This document shows, piece by piece, positions 39,263 through 49,700 of a stretch of 64,000 nt of DNA; positions within the stretch are counted from its first letter, which is position 1; each line of letters begins with the position of its first letter. This DNA is from an uncultured Algibacter sp. (lineage in GTDB: Bacteria; Bacteroidota; Bacteroidia; Flavobacteriales; Flavobacteriaceae), in contig NZ_CANMAU010000005.1 in assembly GCF_947495925.1 (NCBI RefSeq), positions 186,001 to 250,000 on the forward strand, in the 5' to 3' direction. The notes under the pieces were generated by a model, which made no database searches, had not been told where the DNA came from, and worked only from the letters and a program-made list of their open reading frames with translations. A program made the position numbers and the translations under genes.

Positions 39263-39289
39263 TTACCGGAATGTACCCTAAAAGGAACT

Positions 39290-40711
39290 ATGAAATTTTA
39301 TCTCTCATTTATATTACTTCTCCTATCTTTTTTGAGTTGCGAAGAAGATAGCAAAAAAGCGGATGTTAATTACGCCTATATAGGAGGAGAAATTATAAAC
39401 CCAAACACCAACTATATTATTATATCGAAAGATAAAACCATAATTGATACCATTAAGTTAGATGGTAGAAATAGGTTTCTGTATAAGGTTAAAAACCTTG
39501 AAGAAGGTCTACATACGTTTAGACATGGTGGCGAATTCCAACTGATTTTATTAGAACCTGCCGACAGTGTCCTTTTTAGACTTAACACCTTAGATTTTGA
39601 TGAATCACTAGTATTTACTGGTGAAGGTGATAAGAAAAACAACTACTTAATAAATGATTTTCTTGAAAATGAAAAGGAAGAACGTGATATAGTTAGGCTT
39701 TGCCAGTTAAACCCTGAATCTTATCAAAATCATGTTGATTCCTTAAAAGTTAAAAGAATTAGGACATTTGAAAAGTTTAAAAAGAGAAATGAGTTTTCAC
39801 CTCTTTTTGAAAAAATTGCTATGGCTAATATTAACTATAGCTATTATTCTAATAAAGAAGTATACCCATTTGTCCATTATGGTAAAAATAAGGCAGCTAT
39901 ACTAGAATCTTTACCAAAAGACTTTTATGCATTTAGACAAAATATTAATTATAATGATGAATTTTTAAGTAGTTATCATAATTACAATTCATTCTTAAGA
40001 CGACATTTTAGCAATCTTTCGTTAAGAACTCATGATAAACATGCTACAGCAAAGGCTTTTAATAGAAAGTCTTTATGCTATAACTTGGATAGGTTAAACC
40101 TTATTGACAGCCTAGTAACTAATGCGACCATCAAAAATGATTTATTATATCATTTTACAATTAAGTATTTATCGATTAGTAAAAATGAAGAATTTAATAA
40201 TGCCATTTTAAAATCTTACTTGGATAAAACGACTAGTGAAGATGGTAAAAAAATAATGACACGTTATAACGCTTCAATTAACAGGTTGAAAGATGGCTCT
40301 GGCCTACCTCCAATAAGGCTAGTGGATTACAATAATAAAGATTTGGAAATAGGGTCTTTAATTAAAAAGCCAACAGTAATTACATTTTGGTCTAATACGT
40401 ATTATGAACACTTTAAGGAAAACCATTATAAGTTAAAAGAATTAAAGGAAAAGTATCCTGAAGTCACATTTGTTTCAATAAATGTTGATGAATACAACTT
40501 AAACAAATCTAAAAAAATGTTGGAAGGTAATCAGTTTGATAAAACACACGAATATCAATTTAAACACCCTAAAGAAGCCTCTGAAGTTTTAGCTGTACAT
40601 CCAATGACAAAAACTATTATCATTGATAAAAAAAAGAAAATAGTTAATAGCAACACTAATATTTTTTCAATCTATTTCGAAAAACAATTGCTAGGATTAA
40701 TTAATAGATAA
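39290..40711 (+). CDS. Lipoprotein with thioredoxin-like domain lacking the CxxC pair
   Basis: A 473-residue lipoprotein (Cys17 in 'LSFLSCEEDSKK'); the acidic residues after the Cys resemble a surface-export signal. The N-terminal part is a DUF4369-like beta domain ('YIGGEIINPNTNYIIISKDKTIIDTIKLDGRNRF'), the middle is a long helical region, and residues about 345-473 have a TlpA/thioredoxin fold ('GLPPIRLVDYNNKDLEIGSLIKKPTVITFWSN', 'YPEVTFVSINVDE', 'VHPMTKTIIIDKKKKIV' with the cis-Pro). The active-site motif W-x-x-x-C-x-x-C is replaced: W367-S-N-T-Y371-Y-E-H374. It cannot be a disulfide enzyme, so binding or scaffolding is more likely. Convergent with an SDR gene one base away. Confidence 0.85.
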   Translation: MKFYLSFILLLLSFLSCEEDSKKADVNYAYIGGEIINPNTNYIIISKDKTIIDTIKLDGRNRFLYKVKNLEEGLHTFRHGGEFQLILLEPADSVLFRLNTLDFDESLVFTGEGDKKNNYLINDFLENEKEERDIVRLCQLNPESYQNHVDSLKVKRIRTFEKFKKRNEFSPLFEKIAMANINYSYYSNKEVYPFVHYGKNKAAILESLPKDFYAFRQNINYNDEFLSSYHNYNSFLRRHFSNLSLRTHDKHATAKAFNRKSLCYNLDRLNLIDSLVTNATIKNDLLYHFTIKYLSISKNEEFNNAILKSYLDKTTSEDGKKIMTRYNASINRLKDGSGLPPIRLVDYNNKDLEIGSLIKKPTVITFWSNTYYEHFKENHYKLKELKEKYPEVTFVSINVDEYNLNKSKKMLEGNQFDKTHEYQFKHPKEASEVLAVHPMTKTIIIDKKKKIVNSNTNIFSIYFEKQLLGLINR

Positions 40712-40712
40712 G

Positions 40713-41516
40713 TTAAAGTTTATAATGATTCATGAGAAGTTTTTCATAAACTCTATCAGGAAGAATTCGCTTCAAAACAATCGAAAATTTTTGCATAAAT
40801 TCCCCAACCTTATAATGAACATTGGGTTTAGATTTGTTTATCACTTTATAAATAGCTTCAGCCATTAATAGCGGGTTACTGCCGTTATTAACATGGCTAT
40901 TCATTAAATCTAAAGTGTCACTGTAAGGTTTGTTATACGGAGAGTCATCTTTCAATGGCACATGATATCTACCTGCTGCAATATTGGTGGCAAAATCACC
41001 TGGTGCTACATTAGTCATTTCAATATTAAAACCCTTTAATTCCATTCTAAATGCCTCTGTCAATAGCTCTAAAGCTCCTTTACTTGCACTATAAACACCT
41101 CTGTAGGGTAAGCCCATATACCCCGCTATAGAGGTAATATTTATAATTAAACCGTAATTCTGTTTACGCATTTGTGGCAAAACAGACTTAATAACATTAA
41201 TAGGCCCGAAAAAATTAGTGTCAAAATTATTTTTAATCTCTTCTTCTGGCGTTTCTTCAATAGGACCAGTAATACCTGCTCCTGCATTGTTAATTAGAAC
41301 ATCTAGCCTACCCTCCTTTGATATGATAGTTTCTGTCGTATTAATAATAGTACGGTTTTCTTTAACATCTAAAGCCAATATTGGGAACTTACTTTCTGTG
41401 TATTTGTCCGGATTTCTACTTGTACCATAAACAATAAACCCTTTTTCAATTAAAAACTCCCCTATGGATTTTCCAATTCCAGAGGATCCTCCTGTAATTA
41501 AAACAACTTTAGACAT
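40713..41516 (-). CDS. Short-chain dehydrogenase/reductase (SDR)
   Basis: A 267-residue classical SDR. The cofactor loop 'TGGSSGIGKSIGEFL' is at residues 8-22; 'NNAGAGITG' and the catalytic 'YSASKGALELL' (Tyr and Lys) follow, with the Ser in 'INITSIAGYMG'. An Arg after the second strand ('GTSRNPDKY') favours NADPH. The C-terminal part matches the group that includes plant and animal retinol/hydroxysteroid-like reductases, but the substrate is unknown. The gene ends one base from the convergent lipoprotein gene. Confidence 0.9.
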   Translation of the reverse strand: MSKVVLITGGSSGIGKSIGEFLIEKGFIVYGTSRNPDKYTESKFPILALDVKENRTIINTTETIISKEGRLDVLINNAGAGITGPIEETPEEEIKNNFDTNFFGPINVIKSVLPQMRKQNYGLIINITSIAGYMGLPYRGVYSASKGALELLTEAFRMELKGFNIEMTNVAPGDFATNIAAGRYHVPLKDDSPYNKPYSDTLDLMNSHVNNGSNPLLMAEAIYKVINKSKPNVHYKVGEFMQKFSIVLKRILPDRVYEKLLMNHYKL

Positions 41517-41715
41517 AACGACTCTCTATTTATTGGGTAAAAATACAATTTTAACCGAAAGATTACCTCCTACTTGAACTTACAAAAAACTAAAAAATCT
41601 TGATTCGCCGTAGCTTTCAAGATTTGAATTTCCAATAACATCTCCCCATCCTTGTTGGGTATCCAAAATAAAATGTTTTGATGCACTTGGCTATCAGAAT
41701 CTAAATTTTGGGCAC

Positions 41716-41816
41716 AAAAAAAGGCAAGCTACCTACATCACACCGCTACGACCATTTACCTTTGCTTCGTTCCCGACCTGGAGGATTCAACAGGAGCTGG
41801 TTGTGTAGGACTTGCC
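41716..41816 (-). ncRNA. ffs: Signal recognition particle RNA, small bacterial type (4.5S)
   Basis: On the minus strand the sequence starts GGCAAG and ends CTTGCC, closing a long hairpin, and is followed by seven T as terminator. The apical part holds CTCCAGGTCGGGAACGAAGC, the conserved SRP domain IV core (compare the E. coli 'CAGGTC.GG...GAAGCAGC' region) with a GGAA-type loop. A full promoter lies just upstream. The RNA, bound by Ffh, targets nascent membrane proteins. About 94 nucleotides between closing ends, typical of the short form. No part of this stretch encodes a protein. Confidence 0.92.
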
Positions 41817-41821
41817 GGCTG

Positions 41822-41851
41822 CAAAGATACAATCTTTTAAAATTTTCACAA
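41822..41851 (-). promoter_or_regulatory. Promoter of the SRP RNA gene
   Basis: Minus strand: TTG (41849-41851), 19-base spacer, TATCTTTG (41822-41829). The predicted start base falls at the GGCAAG end of the RNA (about 41816), giving a clean fit between promoter and RNA end. Confidence 0.75.
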
Positions 41852-41905
41852 TGATTTTTTAAACTGATTTTAAATAAATATCTTGGCTCAAACTAAAAGA
41901 TTACA

Positions 41906-42940
41906 ATGAATACTTTCAAATATCTAGCAATCATATTTTTAGGCGGAATACTTATTTCTTGTGGCTCAAACTCTGGACATAAAAAAAATGATTTTTCTAT
42001 TAAAACAAACGCCAATAAAGGGAATATTTCAAACAATGAAACATTAAAACTAACCTTGGAGAACAAAAAAAGCTATGTTATTGATTCAATTGCTTACGTT
42101 TTAGATGGAAATAGTATTGAAGAAAATACGCCTTTACAAAACTTCAAATTAGGAAAACACACTATTGAAGCAACCGTTTATTTTGAAAATGAAAAAAAGC
42201 ACACCACTTCGCCATTAACTATTTTAAATAGCCAGCTTCCTAAAGTATATACGTATAAGATTATTAATGAATACCCGCATGATATTACTTCCTATACACA
42301 AGGCTTAGAATTTTTTAATGATACACTTTATGAAAGCACTGGGCAACATAAAGAATCAAAACTTCGCAAAGTCGATTATAAAACAGGTACCGTGCTTAAG
42401 AATATTAATCTAGCCGATGAATATTTTGGAGAAGGTCTCACCATTTTAAATAACAAAGTGTACCAACTTACATGGCAAAAAGGTACTGGTTTTGTTTATG
42501 ATGTTAATACGTTTGACAAATTAAGTAGTTTTAGGTATGGTAATAGTAAGGAGGGCTGGGGTTTATGCAATCATGACAATATTATTTATAAAAGTGATGG
42601 CACTGAGAAAATCTGGTTACTTAATAATGAAACACTTGTTGAAGAAGCATATATTCAAGTATATACTAACAAGGGGAAAATAATTGGTATAAACGAAATG
42701 GAATGGATAGAAGGTAAAATATATGCTAATCGTTATCAAAAAAATGGGGTCGCCATTATTAATCCAAGTAATGGAGCAGTTGAAGGTGTTATAGATTTCA
42801 CCCCTTTAAAATCAAAAGTGACGCAGCATGAAGGATTAGACGTACTGAATGGCATTGCCTATAATCCGAGTACTAAAACTATTTTTATTACTGGAAAACG
42901 TTGGGATAAATTATTTGAAGTAGAGATTGTTGAAAAATAA
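41906..42940 (+). CDS. Glutaminyl-peptide cyclotransferase (PF05096-type) lipoprotein
   Basis: A 344-residue lipoprotein (Cys19 in 'GGILISCGSNSG'; no acidic stretch follows, suggesting a periplasmic place). Residues about 110-344 are the five-bladed propeller of plant-type glutamine cyclotransferase: 'EYPHDITSYTQGLEFFNDTLYESTGQ', 'LRKVDYKTGTVLK', 'YFGEGLTILNNKVYQLTWQ', 'GLCNHDNIIYKSDG', 'NEMEWIEGKIYAN', ending 'LNGIAYNPSTKTIFITGKRWDKLFEV'. It converts N-terminal Gln to pyroglutamate. The N-terminal 90 residues are an additional Ig-like domain. T9SS cargo of related bacteria often carries N-terminal pyroglutamate, which gives this enzyme a reasonable role here; inference. Confidence 0.92.
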   Translation: MNTFKYLAIIFLGGILISCGSNSGHKKNDFSIKTNANKGNISNNETLKLTLENKKSYVIDSIAYVLDGNSIEENTPLQNFKLGKHTIEATVYFENEKKHTTSPLTILNSQLPKVYTYKIINEYPHDITSYTQGLEFFNDTLYESTGQHKESKLRKVDYKTGTVLKNINLADEYFGEGLTILNNKVYQLTWQKGTGFVYDVNTFDKLSSFRYGNSKEGWGLCNHDNIIYKSDGTEKIWLLNNETLVEEAYIQVYTNKGKIIGINEMEWIEGKIYANRYQKNGVAIINPSNGAVEGVIDFTPLKSKVTQHEGLDVLNGIAYNPSTKTIFITGKRWDKLFEVEIVEK

Positions 42941-42951
42941 GAAGACTCTTT

Positions 42952-44442
42952 TTAAAGTTTAAACCAATCTTGCGTAATGTTTTTTTCTATATTCTGATTT
43001 CCCAAATGAATAAATTCGTTTTTAACTGAATTGTATTGGTAATCCATTCCCCAAACTTTATAGTTTGAGGCAACTGCACTTATCGCATCACAAATAAAAA
43101 CAATTTCATGATTAGTCATGGTTGGGTGAATCGACATTCTTATCCAACCTGGACGCTCTATTAAACAACCCTCTAATATTTTTCCTTCTATTGACTTGGA
43201 GGTAGACTCATCTACATTTAATAAATAATGACCATAAGTTCCCGCGCAAGAACATCCTCCTCGTGTTTGCACTCCAAAACGATCATTTAAAAGCTTGACT
43301 ATTAAATTATAATGTACATCCTCTATAAAAAAAGAAAACACTCCTAATCTATCTTTATGATTTGGAGCTAACACTTTGATATTTTGAATCTTATCTAACC
43401 TTTCAAAAACAATAGCGTTAAGTTCGTGTTCTCTATCTAATATATTTTGAATACCCATTTTTTCCTTCAATTCAATAGATAAAGCAATTCTAATCGCCTG
43501 CAAAAACCCAGGAGTTCCTCCATCTTCTCTAGTCTCAATATCATCAATATAATCATGATCTCCCCATGGGTTTGTATAGCTAACTGTACCTCCTCCGGGA
43601 TTATCTGGAACTAAATTTTTATATAATTTTTTATTAAAAATTAAAACGCCCGAGGCTCCAGGTCCTCCTAAGAATTTATGTGGAGAAAATGTTATAGCAT
43701 CTAAATATTCATCTTCATCATCTGGATGCATATTAATAGCGACATATGGTGCTGAACAAGCAAAATCAACAAAACACAAGCCATTATTTTGATGCATGAC
43801 CCTTGCTATATCATGATGATTAGTTCTTATTCCAGTTACATTCGAACAACCTGTAACTGCAGCTATTTTTATAGAACAATGTTTATGTTTTTTAATTAGA
43901 GTATTCAATCCTTTTATACATGGTAAACCGGATTCATTTGATGGAATTACCTCTACTCTTGCAATGGTTTCCAACCATGATGTTTGATTAGAATGATGCT
44001 CCATATGCGAAACAAAAATGATAGGCCTTTTTTCTTCTGGAATTACAGTGTTCTCTTTTAAATTTTCATTTAATTTAATTCCCAAAATACGTTGAAACTT
44101 ATTAATGGCTCCTGTCATACCAGTACCTACAGTAATCAAGACATCCTCATTTGATGCATTAACATGTTTTTTAATAATGTTTCTCGCATCATGATAAGCA
44201 TGAGTCATAACACTACCTGTAATTGAAGTTTCAGTATGGGTATTAGCTACATAAGGGCCTATTTCATTGGTTATTTTATCCTCAATAGGCTTGTAGAGTC
44301 TACCACTAGCCGTCCAATCAGCATATATCACTTTTTTTGATCCATAAGGGCCATCAAAAAATTGATCTACCCCGACAATATTAGCCCTAAATGGGCTAAA
44401 ATAAGTTTCTAGATGTGATACCTTCTTATCTAATGAATTCAT
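42952..44442 (-). CDS. Class V PLP-dependent aminotransferase (cysteine desulfurase-like)
   Basis: A 496-residue fold-type I PLP enzyme. It has 'YADWTASGRLYKPIEDKI' at the start, 'ILITVGTGMTGAINKF'-type cofactor loop, 'FVSHMEHHSNQTSWLE', the Asp/His of 'CFVDFACSAPY', the PLP lysine in 'SPHKFLGGPGASGVLIF', 'TREDGGTPGFLQAIRIAL', and a Cys-rich loop 'TRGGCSCAGTYGHYLL'. The last 100 residues extend past the usual SufS length. It could be a cysteine desulfurase-like or a kynureninase-like enzyme; the Cys loop favours sulfur chemistry but no Suf or Isc partners are near. It is 36 bases downstream of dsbD on the same strand. Confidence 0.85.
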   Translation of the reverse strand: MNSLDKKVSHLETYFSPFRANIVGVDQFFDGPYGSKKVIYADWTASGRLYKPIEDKITNEIGPYVANTHTETSITGSVMTHAYHDARNIIKKHVNASNEDVLITVGTGMTGAINKFQRILGIKLNENLKENTVIPEEKRPIIFVSHMEHHSNQTSWLETIARVEVIPSNESGLPCIKGLNTLIKKHKHCSIKIAAVTGCSNVTGIRTNHHDIARVMHQNNGLCFVDFACSAPYVAINMHPDDEDEYLDAITFSPHKFLGGPGASGVLIFNKKLYKNLVPDNPGGGTVSYTNPWGDHDYIDDIETREDGGTPGFLQAIRIALSIELKEKMGIQNILDREHELNAIVFERLDKIQNIKVLAPNHKDRLGVFSFFIEDVHYNLIVKLLNDRFGVQTRGGCSCAGTYGHYLLNVDESTSKSIEGKILEGCLIERPGWIRMSIHPTMTNHEIVFICDAISAVASNYKVWGMDYQYNSVKNEFIHLGNQNIEKNITQDWFKL

Positions 44443-44478
44443 ATATCCTAAAAAAAGTGTTTTCCCTAAATGTATGAC

Positions 44479-46455
44479 TTATTTTTTATTAAAGGCTTGT
44501 AATCCTTTTTCTAAAAACGCTGCGTACTCGTCTTCGTCAGGAGTATACCCAACAGGTTTAGTCAAAACTTCATTAGAGTTAGCATCATATAAAACATAAT
44601 ATGGCTGAGAATTAGACTTAAAAAACTGCGTTTGAAAGTTTGCCCATTTATGCCCATAATCAATGAGTAACCGAGTTCCTCCATTAACCCTATTAACTTC
44701 TACCTGCTGTTCTATAGGAAGGTCCTTCTTATCGTCAACGTAAAGCGAAATAAGCACATATTCGTTTCTTAAGTATTTATCTATCTTATCAATAGACCAT
44801 ACGTGCTCTTCCATTTTTCTACAATTCACACAAGCATAGCCTGTAAAATCAATCATTATAGGTTTGTTAACTTTCTTAGCATAAGCTATACCTTCTTTTA
44901 AATCTTTAAATGTATTCAGATTATTAGTTGATTCACTTGGATAAAACCAGCTATAACCTACTGGAGGAGCCAATCCACTCAATAAAGTTAAAGATGTAAA
45001 TGTATTTGTTTCCTTATTAATGCGAAAACCAGATATCAGGTAAATAGTAAAAGCGGCAACCAAAACGGCACCAGAGACTCTAAAGAAAGATAATTTAGTT
45101 ATTGGTGAATCATGTGGAAACCTTATTTTCCCAAACAAATACAGAGCCAATCCGCCAAAAATAATAATCCAGAGTATTAAAAATGGTTCTATTTTTAATA
45201 CCCCCCAATGTTCGACCAAATCTGCATTCGATAAAAATTTAAACGCAAGTGCTAATTCCAGAAACCCCAAGATTACTTTAGTAGTATTTAACCAGCCTCC
45301 GGATTTTGGCAAAGCATTCATCATATTAGGAAACATTGCAAACAAAGCAAAAGGTAAACCTAATGACACTCCAAAACCTGCCATACCAGCTGTAAGTTGC
45401 CATGCTCCTCCATCTGCCGTTAAGGAACCTGCAAGTAATGAGCCCAAAATCGGTCCAGTGCATGAAAACGATACTATGGCCAAAGTAAGTGCCATAAAAA
45501 ATATACCAATTAGTCCGCCTGCATTTTCTCCCTTTGTAGTTTTAGTTGTCCAGCTAGCTGGAAGCGTTAATTCATAATACCCAAAAAATGAAAATGCGAA
45601 GAAGACAAAAATCACAAAAAATATAATGTTTAACCATACATTAGTTGATATTTCATTTAAAATATCTGGATTGACAGAATCCAATAAATGAAAAGGGATA
45701 CTCAAAATTAAATAAACCAATAGTATAAAAAACCCGTATAGGATGGCTTTTGAAATGCCCGAGCTTCTATTTTGTCCTCCTTTTTTAGTAAAAAAGCTAA
45801 CGGTTAGGGGAATCATAGGGAATACGCACGGAGTTAATAAGGCTAGTAATCCTCCTAAAAAGCCTAATCCAAAAATAGTCCAAAGTGATTTCTTCTTAAC
45901 AGAGGTACTTTCAGTTAATTTAATATCATTTGGTAGCATCCCATAAAGCATGTTGTTTACAGCATCATTATCTATAGATGACTTTTTATCTGTATTTACA
46001 GTGGAATCATTTTCTTTTAAAGAAAAAGTAAAATCCTCATTTATTTGTATACAAACCTTTCTACAAACCTGCCCAGTCAAATTTAAAGTAACTTCAGAAA
46101 GATTTGGATTCCTTACCTTTATTTTTTGTTTTAAAATGGCCTTATCATCAAAATAAGTCTCATAAACTTCAAATATTTCGTTAAATTTTTTTATGGTGTC
46201 ACTTTCTATAGCTTTTCCTTCCAACTGATAATCATTAGTCCCATCTGATTTCACTATTGTTATTGGTAACGACCCACCTTCATCCGTATACTGCGAATAC
46301 ACATGCCAATTTTTTTCAATTTCGGCAGTTATTATTAAGTAATATTCATCACTTGAAATTTTTTCCACAGAGGTAGACCATTTTACTGGCTCTATTATTT
46401 GAGAAAAGCTATTAGCACTTAGAATTAATGCTATTAATAATAAAAGTTTTTTCAT
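44479..46455 (-). CDS. Thiol:disulfide interchange protein, DsbD type
   Basis: A 658-residue membrane protein that moves electrons from cytoplasmic thioredoxin to the periplasm. Signal peptide to about residue 19, a DsbD-alpha-like domain ('VKWSTSVEKISSDEYYLIITAEIEKNWHVYSQ', about 22-140), eight or so membrane helices (about 190-490) with the two redox Cys in 'LLTPCVFPMIPLT' and 'FSCTGPILGSLL', and a C-terminal thioredoxin domain with the motif CVNC ('IDFTGYACVNCRKMEEHVW'). All expected cysteines remain, including a Cys pair in the alpha domain ('VCRKVCIQ'). It may feed cytochrome c maturation or periplasmic disulfide repair. Confidence 0.93.
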   Translation of the reverse strand: MKKLLLLIALILSANSFSQIIEPVKWSTSVEKISSDEYYLIITAEIEKNWHVYSQYTDEGGSLPITIVKSDGTNDYQLEGKAIESDTIKKFNEIFEVYETYFDDKAILKQKIKVRNPNLSEVTLNLTGQVCRKVCIQINEDFTFSLKENDSTVNTDKKSSIDNDAVNNMLYGMLPNDIKLTESTSVKKKSLWTIFGLGFLGGLLALLTPCVFPMIPLTVSFFTKKGGQNRSSGISKAILYGFFILLVYLILSIPFHLLDSVNPDILNEISTNVWLNIIFFVIFVFFAFSFFGYYELTLPASWTTKTTKGENAGGLIGIFFMALTLAIVSFSCTGPILGSLLAGSLTADGGAWQLTAGMAGFGVSLGLPFALFAMFPNMMNALPKSGGWLNTTKVILGFLELALAFKFLSNADLVEHWGVLKIEPFLILWIIIFGGLALYLFGKIRFPHDSPITKLSFFRVSGAVLVAAFTIYLISGFRINKETNTFTSLTLLSGLAPPVGYSWFYPSESTNNLNTFKDLKEGIAYAKKVNKPIMIDFTGYACVNCRKMEEHVWSIDKIDKYLRNEYVLISLYVDDKKDLPIEQQVEVNRVNGGTRLLIDYGHKWANFQTQFFKSNSQPYYVLYDANSNEVLTKPVGYTPDEDEYAAFLEKGLQAFNKK

Positions 46456-46798
46456 AATCTTATTTAGTTAAAAGGCCATTAAAATCATAGTTTTAAATGC
46501 ATTCTTAAACTTTATTGATTTACAAATTCAAAAATCACGCCCTCAAAAACAAATGTAAAAAGAAAGATTCTTTATCCTTTGATAAAGAGTCTATAAAAGT
46601 GCGCTATCCCAACTTATAATATGTTAAATTTTTCATAATCTAACGGGCTTAAAAGTTTAATAAATGTATTTAATAAAGTATATTTAGGCAGGATTATCAT
46701 GTTTTATTTTTGATAAAACCAACAACCTAACCTTTTAGTTTTTTTAAGAATTAATTTACTAATGTTTTTTTTAAAATCGTTAAGACAAAACCTTCATT
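46456..46798. other. Divergent promoter region dsbD / HTCS
   Basis: A 343-base AT-rich gap between divergent genes. A TATTTTTG box (46705-46712, plus strand) could start the HTCS transcript with a leader of about 85 bases; the -33 box is not clear. No gene or RNA is recognised. Confidence 0.4.
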
Positions 46799-49700
46799 AT
46801 GAAAATTAAAATCTTCGTGATTTTATATTGTTTATTCCTTTTTTCGATTAATCTCGGATCTCAAAACAGATACCCCATTATAGAAAATACTCCTCTAAAA
46901 TTTGAAAAACTAAATCCGGAAGATGGTTTAATTCATAATTCTATTACAAGTATTTTTCAAGACTCAAAGGGTTATATGTGGTTTGGTTCATTTAATGGTT
47001 TGTATAAATATGATGGATACAATTATAAAATTTACATAAATGAATTAGAAAACAACAGGTCACTAATAGGTAACGATATTTTAACACTTGCTGAAGATAA
47101 AAATGGTACACTATGGGTTGGTACCACTCAAGGACTGTGCAGATATAATAGAAGTACTGATGATTTTAGCCGATCTCTCCCTGCAAAAAATGAAGATCTT
47201 TTTATCGAAAATAAAATATTTGCTATTTATCAAGATTCGTTTAATACTGTTTGGGTAGGAACCGATAATGGTCTATATCAAATTGGGTGCGAAGAAAATA
47301 ACTACGATGCAGTTATACATCAATCTGACGGTTCTAGTCAAGGTTTAAGCTTCAATTCTGTTAAAACGATCATTGAAGATAAATACAATAATCTTTGGGT
47401 AGGAACAAAAAAAGGCTTGAATAGAGTATCAATTAATAGGCAAGGAAAACCTGTTTTTAAGCAATTTTTAGCAAACTCAAATAATAAGCATGCGATCAGT
47501 AATAACTTCATAACCTCCTCATATATAGATGACAATGACAATTTATGGGTTGGTACTAAAAATGGATTGAATAAACTAATCTTGTCTAGTGGTGAAAACA
47601 AAACTACGTTCACTCAGTTTTTTAATGATAGAAATAATAAAAATAGTCTTGCCAATAATTATATAACTGCCATATCTCAGGATGATAATAAAGATTTATG
47701 GATCGGTACTAGGTATGGTGGTGCTAGTCGATATAGTCAAGGCAAATTTTCAACATTTCAAAAAAACTTGGGAGACAATAATAGCTTAAGTAGCAATGAG
47801 GTGTCCTCTATTTTCAATGGTAAATATGGTGTGCTTTGGATTGGAGTTATAGCGGGTCGAGTAAACAAATTAGACCTTAACAAAAAAGAGATTGCTCATT
47901 ATAAATTTAATGCCCTTGATAAAACGAGTTTAAGTGATAATATAGTAAATGTAATTTATGAAGACTCAAAGAAAAACATTTGGATAGGCACTCATAACGG
48001 AGGTATAAACAAACTCATCATTGAAGAAGGTAAAACAATCTTTAAAAACCTCAATCACGATCCCATAAACCCTAATAGTCTTAGTAGTAATAACGTATTT
48101 TCATTTTGTGAGGATAACCATGGAAACTACTGGATAGGTACAGAAGATCAAGGGCTAAATCATGTAAAGTTACCGAAAAATAAAACATTAAAAAAAGCTA
48201 AAATATTAAGGCATTTCAAAGAAACCGGAGCAATTCCCTCCAATAATATATCCATTTTAATGAAGGATCATTTAGGAGATATTTGGATGGGATCTTTTGA
48301 TGGAGATGGGTTAATGAAATTTACTCCAAATCAATTTGGAGATACCTTTCCTAAAGTTAATCATTATAAGCATCAGTCTTTAGACGAGAACTCAATAAGT
48401 TCGGATTATATCTCTTCTATTTATGAGGATAGCAAAAATAGATTATGGATCGGAACTTTTGGAGCTGGTTTAATGCGGATTGAGCGCGATTCAAATAACA
48501 ACCCTACTGATTTTTTAAAAATAAAAAGCCAAATTAAAAACCCAAATAGCTTAAGTAACGATAATATTTTCTCTATAACAGAAAGTAAAGACGGAGCTAT
48601 TTGGATTGCAACTTTTGGAGGTGGTTTGAATAAAATTGAAGAAAAATATATTGAAACGGAAAATCCTCACGTAATTCGCTTTGGTGCAGAACATGGTTTG
48701 ACAAATCAAGAACTCTATGGAATTCTTGAAGACAGCAATGAAAACTTATGGTTAAGTTCTAATAAGGGCATTTACAAATTCAATAGAAAGGAAGAAAGAT
48801 TTACTAATTTTCAAACAAGTGATGGTTTTCAAGCACTTAATTTTAGAAAGTTCTCATATTTTAAAGGTGATAACGGCTTAATGTATTTTGGAGGTATTAA
48901 TGGGTTTAATGTTTTTAAACCGGAAAGTGTAAAACCCAATAATTTTAAGCCTAATGTGCAAATTGTTGATCTTAAAATTTTTAACGAATCAGTAGGTGTT
49001 AATCAAGAAATAAGCGGCGAATCCTTACTAAAAAACGCGATCACAGAAACAGATTCCATTGAGCTACATAGTAGTATTAACAATTTCACATTAGAATTTT
49101 CGGGATTACATTATGCCTCTCCAAAACAAAATAAATATCAATATAAGCTTGAAGGATTTGATCAATTTTGGAATCAAACAGACGCTAGCAGACGTTATGC
49201 TACCTATTCTAACCTTGATGCAGGAGTTTATAAATTTAAAGTAAAAGCATCTAACAATGATCTTATCTGGAATGAAACTCCAGATACTCTAATTATAAAA
49301 ATACATTCACCATGGTGGAGAACTTGGTGGGCTTATCTCATTTATTTTTCAATAATTGTAGGACTTATGTTCTTGTTTAGACACTTTATAACAAAGAATA
49401 ATGAATACCAAAGTAAACTCAAAATAGAAAGAATTGAACAAGAAAACTTAAAAAAACTTAACTCTGCCAAGTTAGAATTCTTTACTAACATTTCTCATGA
49501 ATTAAAAACACCTCTCACTTTAATTTTAGGGCCTTTACAGCATTTAATTGATGCCGACAGTATTGATTTTAAAGTCAAAAACACTTTAACTGGTATAGAA
49601 CGAAATGCCAAAAATCTTTATAAATTAATTAATCAGGTTCTAGAATTTAGGCGCATTGAAAATAATGAATCGCAAATAAGCTTATCAGAAGGGGATTTAT

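Noticed and set aside
45743-46156. Two small plus-strand ORFs inside dsbD
   Set aside because: Both lie antisense to conserved DsbD sequence and have the composition of reversed membrane-helix codons.
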